Assembly (NCBI RefSeq): GCF_013410775.1
Contig: NZ_JACCFH010000001.1
Location: 2,356,001-2,420,000, forward strand
Length of the DNA stretch: 64,000 nt
Direction of reading: 5' to 3'
From: Sphaerotilus montanus
GTDB taxonomy: Bacteria > Pseudomonadota > Gammaproteobacteria > Burkholderiales > Burkholderiaceae_C
This document shows, in pieces, positions 8,325 through 15,235 of this stretch (position 1 is the first letter of the stretch; each line of letters starts with the position of its first letter). Both the position numbers and the translations under genes were made by a program. Below the pieces are notes generated by a model. That model saw nothing but the letters and a program-made list of their open reading frames with translations. It was not told the DNA's origin and made no database searches.

Positions 8325-9446
8325 TCAGGGCCTTGCGTAGCTCGCGCTCAGCTCGGGATCCCCGTGCGGGCTCATCGGCGGGACGGGCCGCTTCGCCTCT
8401 TCCGGCTGATCGAGCAGCCGGTCGGTCAGCATCGCCGCGCCCCACATGGCCGATAGCGTGACCCACGAGGTCAGCGTGAACACCGCTGCCCCCGACACGC
8501 CCGCGCCGACCGCGCAGCCGCCGGCGAGCATCCCTCCGAAGCCCATCAGCATGGCTCCGACGATGTAGCGGCGCATCGCCTGTCCGCCCTGGAAACCTTC
8601 CAGTTTCAGTTCGCGCCACAGCAGCGCCGACAGGAAGGCCCCCACCGCCACACCCGGCACCAGCCCGAGGTCGAACTTCAGCGGCTGTCCCGGCGGCGAG
8701 AGCACCAGCATCAGCGTGTCCGCGGCCGGGCCGGTGAAGGACAGGCTTTGCACGGGCACGATCAGGTCAAAGACCTGACGCGACATCGCCCAGGTCAACA
8801 GCCAGGCGCCCGCGACCATCACGCCCACGCCGACCGCCCCGAACCAGCTCCAGAAGCGCACCCGCTGCCGCCGCGCCCAGACCAGTGCCGCCACCAGCCA
8901 CACCGCGCCGAACAGCAGTCCGCCGAGGTGGCCGGCGCCGGTCAGCGCCAGGAGGTCGCGCGAGGCACCACCCTCGACCGTCCACCAGCCGGCGATCGCC
9001 GTGCGCAGCGGCGACAGCAGGCCGGACAAGGCGGACTGCGCCGTCACCGCGAACACGAGACCCGACAGCAGCGCCCGCAGGTTGCCCTGCGCCGCCAGCA
9101 CCAGCAGCCGGCTGGAGCAGCCGCGTGCCAGGATCATCCCGGCGCCGAACATCGCGCCACCGATCACCGCACCCGACAGGCTGCCCCGCCCGGCGAGCTG
9201 CCGCGCCCCGCTGACGTCCAGCCAGCCGAGCTGGATGAAGGTCTGCGTCAGCAGCACCGCGGTGGAGAAGGTGAACAGCCAGACGGTGAGCTTGCCCTCC
9301 TGCGTGCCGCGGGAGAACTCGATCACCGCCGAGCGCAGGCAGAAGCGCGCACGGTGTGCGAAGAAGCCGAACAGCAGCCCGATCACCGTGCCGGCCAGCG
9401 TCACGGTCCACATCTCGCCCAGCCGGGCCATGAGCGATTCCAGCAT
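8325..9446 (-). CDS. YeeE/YedE family thiosulfate/sulfur-compound transporter
   Basis: A 373-residue integral membrane protein with about nine to ten hydrophobic segments. It carries the repeated family motifs AHRARFCLRSA, ARGCSSRLL and GGMLAGGCAVGAGVSG, whose cysteines line the path for thiosulfate in characterised YeeE (TsuA) proteins. It follows fccB by 95 bases on the same strand, with a sulfur-box core in that gap. The likely job is thiosulfate or related sulfur import, or sulfur transfer to the cytoplasm. The C-terminal 30 residues are polar and cytoplasmic. Confidence 0.88.
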   Translation of the reverse strand: MLESLMARLGEMWTVTLAGTVIGLLFGFFAHRARFCLRSAVIEFSRGTQEGKLTVWLFTFSTAVLLTQTFIQLGWLDVSGARQLAGRGSLSGAVIGGAMFGAGMILARGCSSRLLVLAAQGNLRALLSGLVFAVTAQSALSGLLSPLRTAIAGWWTVEGGASRDLLALTGAGHLGGLLFGAVWLVAALVWARRQRVRFWSWFGAVGVGVMVAGAWLLTWAMSRQVFDLIVPVQSLSFTGPAADTLMLVLSPPGQPLKFDLGLVPGVAVGAFLSALLWRELKLEGFQGGQAMRRYIVGAMLMGFGGMLAGGCAVGAGVSGAAVFTLTSWVTLSAMWGAAMLTDRLLDQPEEAKRPVPPMSPHGDPELSASYARP

Positions 9447-9469
9447 CGCCGTCTCCTGATGACCATCGT

Positions 9470-9490
9470 TGATGGCTGATATAAGAGGGC
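9470..9490. promoter_or_regulatory. Partial copy of the sulfur-operon box upstream of the YeeE gene
   Basis: The stretch TGATGGCTGATATAAGAGG shares the 10-base core GCTGATATAA with the box at 25940-25960. The outer CGAAT/ATTCG arms are not kept, so this is the weakest of four candidate sites for the ArsR-type regulator encoded at 27385. Confidence 0.3.
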
Positions 9491-9541
9491 GATGATGCAG
9501 TCCGGGGCGCAGGCCGGACTTGATGTGGGTCAGCTCCGGCC

Positions 9542-10819
9542 TCAGGTGAGCATGTCGGCCCAGATGTTCTTCGCCCAGGCGTCGGCGTAGCGGCCTTCCA
9601 GATCGGAGCGCACGTCCGACACCCCGCCCGAGCCGCCGATGGTGAAGAAGCTCTTCTTCGGCGCCTGGTACTCGTGGACGCTGGCGACGTGGATCACGTG
9701 GGCGTCATCGACGAAGCTCATGCAGACATTGGTCAGCATCGGGTGCGGGTTGACTTCCAGGCCCTGCAGCTCGGCGACGATGGCGGCGGCGGTGACCTTG
9801 GCGTGCGAGTTGGCCATGTGGCCGGACTTGGGCATGCCCTGGGCGATCTGGATCGCGTCGCCGATGATGTGGATGTCCTTGGCCGCAGTGGACTCGAAGT
9901 TCAGGAAGTTGACGTGGCACCAGCGGGCGTTGGCGTTCGCCAGCCCGGTGTTCACCGCCAGCGCTCCGGCGCGCATCACCGGCAGCACGTTCAGCACGTC
10001 CGCCTTCACGTCGTCCTGCACCTCGAACTTCACGGTGCGCGTCTTCGCATCGACGCCGATCGCCTTGTGCTGCGGCCGGTACTCGACCATCCCGCCGTAC
10101 AGCTCCGCCCAGGCCTTCTTGAACAGCGGTCCCTTGGAGGTCACGTCCGGGTTGCCGTCGAGGATCAGCACCTTGGACTTCGGCTTGGCCTTCTTGAAGT
10201 AGGCGGCGATGACGCTGGCGCGCTCGTACGGGCCGGGCGGGCAGCGGTAGGGCGCTTCGGGGATGGTGATCGCGTAGGTGCCACCGTCGCGCATGGCTTC
10301 GAGCTGCTGGCGCAGCGCCACCGTCTCGGCGCCGGCCTTCCAGGCGTGCAGGATCTGGCCGGCCTCGTGCGCAGCCTTCAGGCCTTCGGTCTGGTCCCAC
10401 ATGAAGTCGATGCCGGGCGACATCACGAGCTTGTCGTACTGCACGACGGTGCCGCCCGCCAGCGTCGCGGTCTTCTTCACCGCGTCCACGGACGTCACCA
10501 TGTCGTGGACGATGCGCACGCCGTGCTTGTCGCTCAGGCCGTTGTACGGGTTGGTGATGTCGGCCATCTTGCGCTGGCCGCCGATCACCAGGTTCGACAC
10601 CGGGCACGACACGAACTGCCGGTTCGGCTCGACCATCATCACGTCGATGGTGTAGTCGGACAGCAGGCGGATGTACTTCGAGGCGGTCGTGCCGCCGTAA
10701 CCGCCGCCGATGACCAGCACCCTGGCTTTCGATGCCGAGGTGCCGCCGAGCGATGCACAGCCGGCCAAGCCGAGCGTTCCGCCCGCGATCAGGCCCTGGA
10801 GGAGATGTCTGCGTTGCAT
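9542..10819 (-). CDS. fccB: Flavocytochrome c sulfide dehydrogenase, flavoprotein subunit
   Basis: A 425-residue periplasmic flavoprotein that oxidises sulfide and passes electrons to its cytochrome partner. The N-terminus MQRRHLLQGLIAGGTLGLAG has a twin-arginine and a Cys (AGC), indicating Tat export as in known FccB. The FAD motif VLVIGGGYGGTTASKYIR follows at about 34. The active-site disulfide cysteines are visible in APYRCPPGPYERA and LTNVCMSF, equivalent to C161/C337 of the Allochromatium enzyme. It starts 18 bases after fccA and belongs to one operon with it. Confidence 0.95.
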   Translation of the reverse strand: MQRRHLLQGLIAGGTLGLAGCASLGGTSASKARVLVIGGGYGGTTASKYIRLLSDYTIDVMMVEPNRQFVSCPVSNLVIGGQRKMADITNPYNGLSDKHGVRIVHDMVTSVDAVKKTATLAGGTVVQYDKLVMSPGIDFMWDQTEGLKAAHEAGQILHAWKAGAETVALRQQLEAMRDGGTYAITIPEAPYRCPPGPYERASVIAAYFKKAKPKSKVLILDGNPDVTSKGPLFKKAWAELYGGMVEYRPQHKAIGVDAKTRTVKFEVQDDVKADVLNVLPVMRAGALAVNTGLANANARWCHVNFLNFESTAAKDIHIIGDAIQIAQGMPKSGHMANSHAKVTAAAIVAELQGLEVNPHPMLTNVCMSFVDDAHVIHVASVHEYQAPKKSFFTIGGSGGVSDVRSDLEGRYADAWAKNIWADMLT

Positions 10820-10837
10820 GGTGTGGGGCTCCTCGGC

Positions 10838-11173
10838 TTACTTCAGGGCGGCGAAATACTTCGCCAGCGCTTCGAGCTGCTCCTGGGAGTAGCCCTTGGT
10901 GATCTGGTGCATGATCGTTGCCTTGCGCTCGCCCGAACGGAAGGCCATCAGCTGGGACAGGATGTAGTCCTGCGGCAGACCGGCCAGGCGGATCAGCGCC
11001 TCCCCCTCGACGGCATGGCCATCCGTGCCGTGGCACTGGGCACACGTGGCGGCCAGCGAACGCAGGCGCAGGCGGTCCTGGTCTTTGGCCTGGGCCACGG
11101 AGGCACTCATCAGACTGGCGCTGCACAGCAGCGCGCCGGTCAGCCAGCGGGTGGCGGCGGTCGGTCGGGGCAT
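10838..11173 (-). CDS. fccA: Flavocytochrome c cytochrome subunit (monohaem class I c)
   Basis: A 111-residue exported cytochrome. A signal peptide ends near VAQA. One haem site CAQCH spans residues 44-48, and a downstream Met lies in MHQITKGYSQEQL, ending in the family pattern LEALAKYFAALK. The small single-haem type is like SoxE/FccA of beta-proteobacteria rather than the dihaem FccA of Allochromatium. It precedes fccB by 18 bases and accepts electrons from its flavin. A sulfur box lies about 55 bases upstream, in the divergent promoter region shared with the redoxin gene. Confidence 0.92.
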   Translation of the reverse strand: MPRPTAATRWLTGALLCSASLMSASVAQAKDQDRLRLRSLAATCAQCHGTDGHAVEGEALIRLAGLPQDYILSQLMAFRSGERKATIMHQITKGYSQEQLEALAKYFAALK

Positions 11174-11226
11174 GGAACACTCTCCTCGGGACAATGGCTT
11201 CAACGGTGTAGTGTCTTTAATATCAT

Positions 11227-11247
11227 TGAATGCTGATGTAGTATTTT
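11227..11247. promoter_or_regulatory. Sulfur-operon box between fccA and the redoxin gene
   Basis: The core GAATGCTGATGTAGTATT differs at only three positions from the core at 25941-25958 (consensus GAATGCTGATRTARYATT). It lies in the 101-base divergent intergenic region, so one protein bound here could control both genes. The proposed binder is the ArsR-family protein at 27385; this is inferred. Confidence 0.5.
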
Positions 11248-11274
11248 CCCGGGTTTCCTCGAAGGGCAACAAAC

Positions 11275-11796
11275 GTGAAGACTGGTCCGCGCATCTCCCT
11301 GGGTCGGCGTCGTGCCGCGGCATGGACCTGCGCGCTGCCCTGGGTGCTCGGCGTGCGGCGGGTGCAGGCGGCGCCGACGGTGATCGGCCAGTCGGTGCCA
11401 TGGCCGACGATCCGCCTGCTGGACGGGCGCACGGTGGTCGCCGAACAGCTGCGGGGCCGGGCGCTGGTGGTGACCTTCTTCGCCACCGACTGCGGGTACT
11501 GCCAGCGCCACAACCAGCGGCTGGACCGGCTCGCGCGCACCAGCGGCGCGTTGCCGCTGACGGTGCTCGGCGCGGCGCTCGACCGCGACGTGGTGCCGGT
11601 CGAGGCCTATCTGGCACGCCAGGGCTACACCTTCCCGGTGACGATGGACGCCGCGCCGCTGCGGGCCGTGCTCACCGCGCGGCGCAGTTACCCGCTGACC
11701 TGCGTGATCGACCGGCAGGGCGTGCTGCGCGAGGTGATCCCGGGCGAGATGGCGGAAGACGACGTGATGGGGCTCGCGAAGTGGGCCACGACCTGA
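11275..11796 (+). CDS. TlpA/AhpC-type periplasmic thiol-disulfide redoxin
   Basis: A 173-residue thioredoxin-fold protein. A basic N-terminus (GRRRAAAWTCALPWVLGV) ending VQAAP looks like a signal peptide, possibly Tat. The redox motif is C73-G-Y-C76 in FFATDCGYCQRHNQRL, and the cis-Pro is in SYPLTCVIDR. This is the TlpA/SoxW-like group that reduces periplasmic thiols or partner proteins in sulfur oxidation or cytochrome c maturation. It starts with GTG at 11275 with AAGG upstream. It is divergent from fccA with a shared box, so a sulfur role is favoured. Confidence 0.85.
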   Translation: MKTGPRISLGRRRAAAWTCALPWVLGVRRVQAAPTVIGQSVPWPTIRLLDGRTVVAEQLRGRALVVTFFATDCGYCQRHNQRLDRLARTSGALPLTVLGAALDRDVVPVEAYLARQGYTFPVTMDAAPLRAVLTARRSYPLTCVIDRQGVLREVIPGEMAEDDVMGLAKWATT

Positions 11797-11878
11797 ACTG
11801 CTGATCAACGTCGGCACAACGGCTGATCCCGGATGGTACCGACGCGCTCATGATGGGCCGTTCCGGAAGGAGCTGCAC

Positions 11879-11989
11879 ATGAACAGGCACAGGGCGAACA
11901 CACTGGAAACCGCGGGAGCGGTCGCGGGCCGCTGGAAGGTCAGGCGCTGGCCGGTGCTGCTGGGGGCGGCGGCGGTGGCCGTGTTCTGA
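11879..11989 (+). CDS. Small single-span ORF, unknown
   Basis: A 36-residue reading frame preceded by a strong ribosome site (GGAAGGAG, six bases before ATG). It encodes a basic N-terminus and WKVRRWPVLLGAAAVAVF as a possible membrane helix at the very C-terminus. I do not recognise it. The good ribosome site argues for translation; the short length and compositional bias argue for caution. It could be a small membrane protein or a remnant. Confidence 0.35.
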   Translation: MNRHRANTLETAGAVAGRWKVRRWPVLLGAAAVAVF

Positions 11990-12062
11990 TCCGGTTGCGC
12001 GGTTGGCTGTTCCCGATCTGGCAAAGTCTGGATGAACCATGTTTCATCCGGGGAGAGCAGCC

Positions 12063-12919
12063 ATGCTGCACCAGAAACTCGACGACGAGGCCAACAGCCT
12101 GCCGCAGCCACTGCTGCTGGGCACTCAGGCGCTGACCAGCCTCGATGCCGTGCAGCGCGAGGTTCAGCGCAAGCTCGGGCGCTGCCTGATTCGGCTCCAG
12201 CAATATGAGCGGTTGTTGAAGGCGCTGCTACCGACAACGGATTTCCAGACAAGCTGGCAGCCAGGGCAAGTGCCGCAGACCAATCTGCAGGCGGCCACCG
12301 AACGCCTTCAATCTCAGACCCTGGGCCAACTGATGAACGAGTTCATCGGGATCCATTCCGAACCACGGCAGGATGTGGAGGAAACGGACGAAGAATCCGG
12401 GCCGGAGGGAGTGTTTTTTTCCGGTCTCAATTCCGCATCGAGACGGCTTTTGGCGGTCTTGCCGGCATCAAATCGAACCTGCGCGGCTTGGTGGCGATGC
12501 GCAATGAACTGGTCCACCATTACCGCGCGTTGCACACCAGCGCACTCGCTGCTGATGCAGCACGGCAAGCGATGGCGGTGTTCATGCGCTCCCCCGAGTT
12601 CATGAACCAGTTGTACGAAGGCGTCTTGCCGGATGGCCAGATTCACTGGCCATCGACCCGGATCGTGCAATGTCTGCTTCAGCACTGCGCAGTTGATCCC
12701 GTTGCGTGGGTGGTACTCGGCCCGGTGATCCAGTCCATGCGGGCTGATGTTCCTGAAGAGGTGCCTTCGAAATACGGGTGCAAGACTTGGCGTCAGTTGC
12801 TCAAGCGTTCGGAGCTGTTCGAAGTCCGCACGGATCTTGACAACCGGACTGGGCAAGGGCGAACTTGGTTTCGTCCGATTACTTCAGATAAAACTGAATC
12901 CACAAGTCAAACAACATGA
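12063..12919 (+). pseudogene. HEPN-like + OST-HTH/LOTUS protein, reading frame broken at a seven-T run
   Basis: Frame one runs from ATG 12063 (GGGGAGAG upstream) to a stop at 12605, but coding character switches to the -1 frame at TTTTTTT (12414-12420) and continues to the stop at 12919. Joined, it gives about 285 residues. The second part contains RNELVHHY, matching the Rx4-6H motif of HEPN ribonucleases. It ends with YGCKTWRQLLKRSELFEV and WFRPI, typical of an OST-HTH/LOTUS RNA-binding domain. The run T-TTT-TTT is also a classic -1 slippery site, so programmed slippage or phase variation is possible, as is mutation or a base-call error. GC is lower than in the neighbouring cbb genes. Function is unknown; RNA targeting is inferred from domains. 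Confidence 0.7.
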
Positions 12920-12929
12920 ATTTACCTTA
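12883..12929. promoter_or_regulatory. Candidate CbbR box upstream of cbbM
   Basis: Three elements occur in order: TTCAG-N6-CTGAA as an inverted repeat (12883-12898), then 17 bases after CTGAAT the 13-mer TGAATTTACCTTA (12917-12929). The same arrangement, with identical 17-base spacing and the identical 13-mer, occurs before cbbE at 18469-18515. The left half lies inside the end of the LOTUS gene, and its TGA stop is the first three bases of the 13-mer. Confidence 0.7.
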
Positions 12930-12988
12930 GCCATCCCGGCTCCTACAGTGCGTTCAACCCCACCGCACAACGCCCACAGGAGCCGTCC

Positions 12989-14371
12989 ATGGACCAGTCC
13001 AACCGCTACGCCGACCTCAGCCTCCACGAAGCCGACCTGATCAAGGGCGGTCGCCACATCCTGGTGGCGTACAAGATGAAGCCCAAGGCGGGCCACGGCT
13101 ATCTGGAGGCCGCGGCGCACTTCGCCGCCGAGTCCTCCACCGGCACCAATGTCGAGGTCTCCACCACCGACGAGTTCACCAAGGGCGTGGACGCGCTGGT
13201 GTACTGGATCGACGAGGCGACCGAGGACATGCGCATCGCCTACCCGCTCGACCTGTTCGACCGCAACATCACCGACGGCCGGATGATGATCGTCAGCTTC
13301 CTGACGCTGGTGATCGGCAACAACCAGGGCATGGGCGACATCCAGCACGCCAAGATCCACGACTTCTACATGCCGCCGCGGGCGATCCAGCTCTTCGACG
13401 GCCCGAGCAAGGACATCTCCGATCTGTGGCGCATCCTGGGTCGCCCGGTCACGGACGGTGGCTACATCGCCGGCACGATCATCAAGCCCAAGCTCGGCCT
13501 GCGTCCCGAACCGTTCGCGCAAGCGGCCTACCAGTTCTGGCTCGGCGGCGACTTCATCAAGAACGACGAGCCGCAGGGCAACCAGGTCTTCGCGCCGATG
13601 AAGCGGACCATCCCGCTGGTGGTGGACGCCATGAAGCGCGCGATGGACGAGACCGGCGAGGCCAAGCTGTTCTCCGCGAACATCACGGCGGATGACCACT
13701 ATGAAATGCTGGCCCGCGGCGAGTACATCCTGGAGCAGTTCGGCCCGGACGCGGACAAGGTGGCCTTCCTCGTCGACGGCTACGTCGGCGGCCCCGGCAT
13801 GATCACCACTGCCCGTCGCCACTTCCCGAACCAGTACCTGCATTACCACCGCGCCGGCCACGGAGCGGTCACGTCGCCGAGCGCCAAGCGCGGCTACACG
13901 GCCTACGTGCTGGCCAAGATGAGCCGGCTGCAAGGGGCGTCCGGCATCCACGTCGGCACCATGGGCTACGGCAAGATGGAAGGCGAGCACGACGACCGCG
14001 CCATCGCCTACATCATCGAGCGCGACAGCTACACCGGCCCCGTCTACCACCAGGAGTGGTACGGCATGAAGCCCACCACGCCGATCATCTCCGGCGGCAT
14101 GAACGCGCTGCGCCTGCCCGGTTTCTTCGAGAACCTCGGCCACGGCAACGTCATCAACACCGCTGGCGGCGGCAGCTACGGCCACATCGACTCGCCGGCG
14201 GCCGGCGCCACCTCGCTGCGGCAGGCGTATGAATGCTGGAAGGCCAAGGCCGACCCGATCGAGTGGGCCAAGGAGCACCGCGAGTTCGCCCGCGCCTTCG
14301 AGTCGTTCCCGAAGGACGCCGATGCGCTCTACCCGGGCTGGCGCGAGAAGCTGACCGGCGTGCACCGCTGA
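12989..14371 (+). CDS. cbbM: Ribulose-1,5-bisphosphate carboxylase/oxygenase, form II
   Basis: A 460-residue form II RuBisCO that fixes CO2 onto ribulose 1,5-bisphosphate. Numbering matches the Rhodospirillum rubrum enzyme: K166 in [12 protein letters not shown], carbamylated K191 with D193/E194 in [15 protein letters not shown]287 in HYHRAGHGA and loop-6 K329 in [10 protein letters not shown]. No small-subunit gene is present, as expected for form II. The ribosome site CAGGAG lies seven bases before ATG. A CbbR-type box lies about 60 bases upstream, and cbbQ-cbbO follow. Form II enzymes suit high CO2 and low O2. Confidence 0.99.
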   Translation: MDQSNRYADLSLHEADLIKGGRHILVAYKMKPKAGHGYLEAAAHFAAESSTGTNVEVSTTDEFTKGVDALVYWIDEATEDMRIAYPLDLFDRNITDGRMMIVSFLTLVIGNNQGMGDIQHAKIHDFYMPPRAIQLFDGPSKDISDLWRILGRPVTDGGYIAGTIIKPKLGLRPEPFAQAAYQFWLGGDFIKNDEPQGNQVFAPMKRTIPLVVDAMKRAMDETGEAKLFSANITADDHYEMLARGEYILEQFGPDADKVAFLVDGYVGGPGMITTARRHFPNQYLHYHRAGHGAVTSPSAKRGYTAYVLAKMSRLQGASGIHVGTMGYGKMEGEHDDRAIAYIIERDSYTGPVYHQEWYGMKPTTPIISGGMNALRLPGFFENLGHGNVINTAGGGSYGHIDSPAAGATSLRQAYECWKAKADPIEWAKEHREFARAFESFPKDADALYPGWREKLTGVHR

Positions 14372-14390
14372 GCCGGCCGGGAGACCGACC

Positions 14391-15218
14391 ATGCCCCCGC
14401 CGACCGACCGCCCCGATCCGCTCGCCGCCTGGCGTCTGACCGCGCCGCCGCACTACCAGCCCCAGGCCGATGAGGTCGCGCTGTTCACCGCCGCCTACGC
14501 CGCCCGGCTGCCGGTGATGGTCAAGGGGCCGACCGGCTGCGGCAAGTCGCGCTTCATCGAGCACATGGCGTGGACGCTCGGCCGGCCGCTGGTGACGGTG
14601 GCGTGCAACGAGGACATGACCGCCGCCGACCTGGTCGGGCGCTTCCTGCTCGAAGCAGGTGGCACGCGCTGGCAGGACGGGCCGCTGACGCTGGCGGCGC
14701 GGCACGGCGGGATCTGCTACCTCGACGAGGTGGTCGAGGCGCGGCAGGACACGACGGTCGTGATCCACGCGCTGACCGACCACCGCCGCTGCCTGCCGCT
14801 GGACAAGAAGGGCGAGCTGCTGCGGGCGCACCCGGACTTCCAGCTCGTCATCTCGTACAACCCCGGCTACCAGAGCCTGATGAAGGACCTGAAGCCCTCG
14901 ACCCGGCAGCGCTTCACCGCCCTCGATTTCGACTACCCGGCGGCCGCGCTGGAGGCGGGCATCGTCGCGCGGGAAACGGACCTCGATCCCGCCCGCGCCG
15001 CGCAGCTCGTGCAGATCGCCCACGCCGCCCGTCGCCTCAAGGGCCACGGTCTGGCCGAGGGCATCTCGACGCGGCTGCTGGTCAACGCGGCGACGCTGAT
15101 CGTGCGCGGCGTGGCGCCACGGGCGGCCTGCCGCATGGCGCTGGTGCGGCCGATCACCGACGACGCCGACCTGCGCGACACGCTCGACCACGCGATCGAT
15201 GCGGTGCTCGCGCCGTGA
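14391..15218 (+). CDS. cbbQ: RuBisCO activase ATPase subunit CbbQ
   Basis: A 275-residue MoxR-family AAA+ ATPase. Walker A is GPTGCGKS at residues 46-53; Walker B is ICYLDEVVEARQDTT; ISYNPGYQS is the sensor region; STRQRFTAL contains the arginine finger. CbbQ forms hexamers that, with CbbO, remove inhibitory sugar phosphates from RuBisCO. It lies 19 bases after cbbM and 17 before cbbO. Pairing with cbbM suggests it serves the form II enzyme, as known for CbbQ2/O2 systems. Confidence 0.95.
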   Translation: MPPPTDRPDPLAAWRLTAPPHYQPQADEVALFTAAYAARLPVMVKGPTGCGKSRFIEHMAWTLGRPLVTVACNEDMTAADLVGRFLLEAGGTRWQDGPLTLAARHGGICYLDEVVEARQDTTVVIHALTDHRRCLPLDKKGELLRAHPDFQLVISYNPGYQSLMKDLKPSTRQRFTALDFDYPAAALEAGIVARETDLDPARAAQLVQIAHAARRLKGHGLAEGISTRLLVNAATLIVRGVAPRAACRMALVRPITDDADLRDTLDHAIDAVLAP

Positions 15219-15235
15219 GCCCGCGGGGTGGGCCC

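Noticed and set aside
14570-15235. Upstream extension of the cbbO frame to 14570
   Set aside because: The extension overlaps cbbQ in another frame and reads as Arg/Ala-rich noise; the CbbO-like N-terminus begins at ATG 15236.
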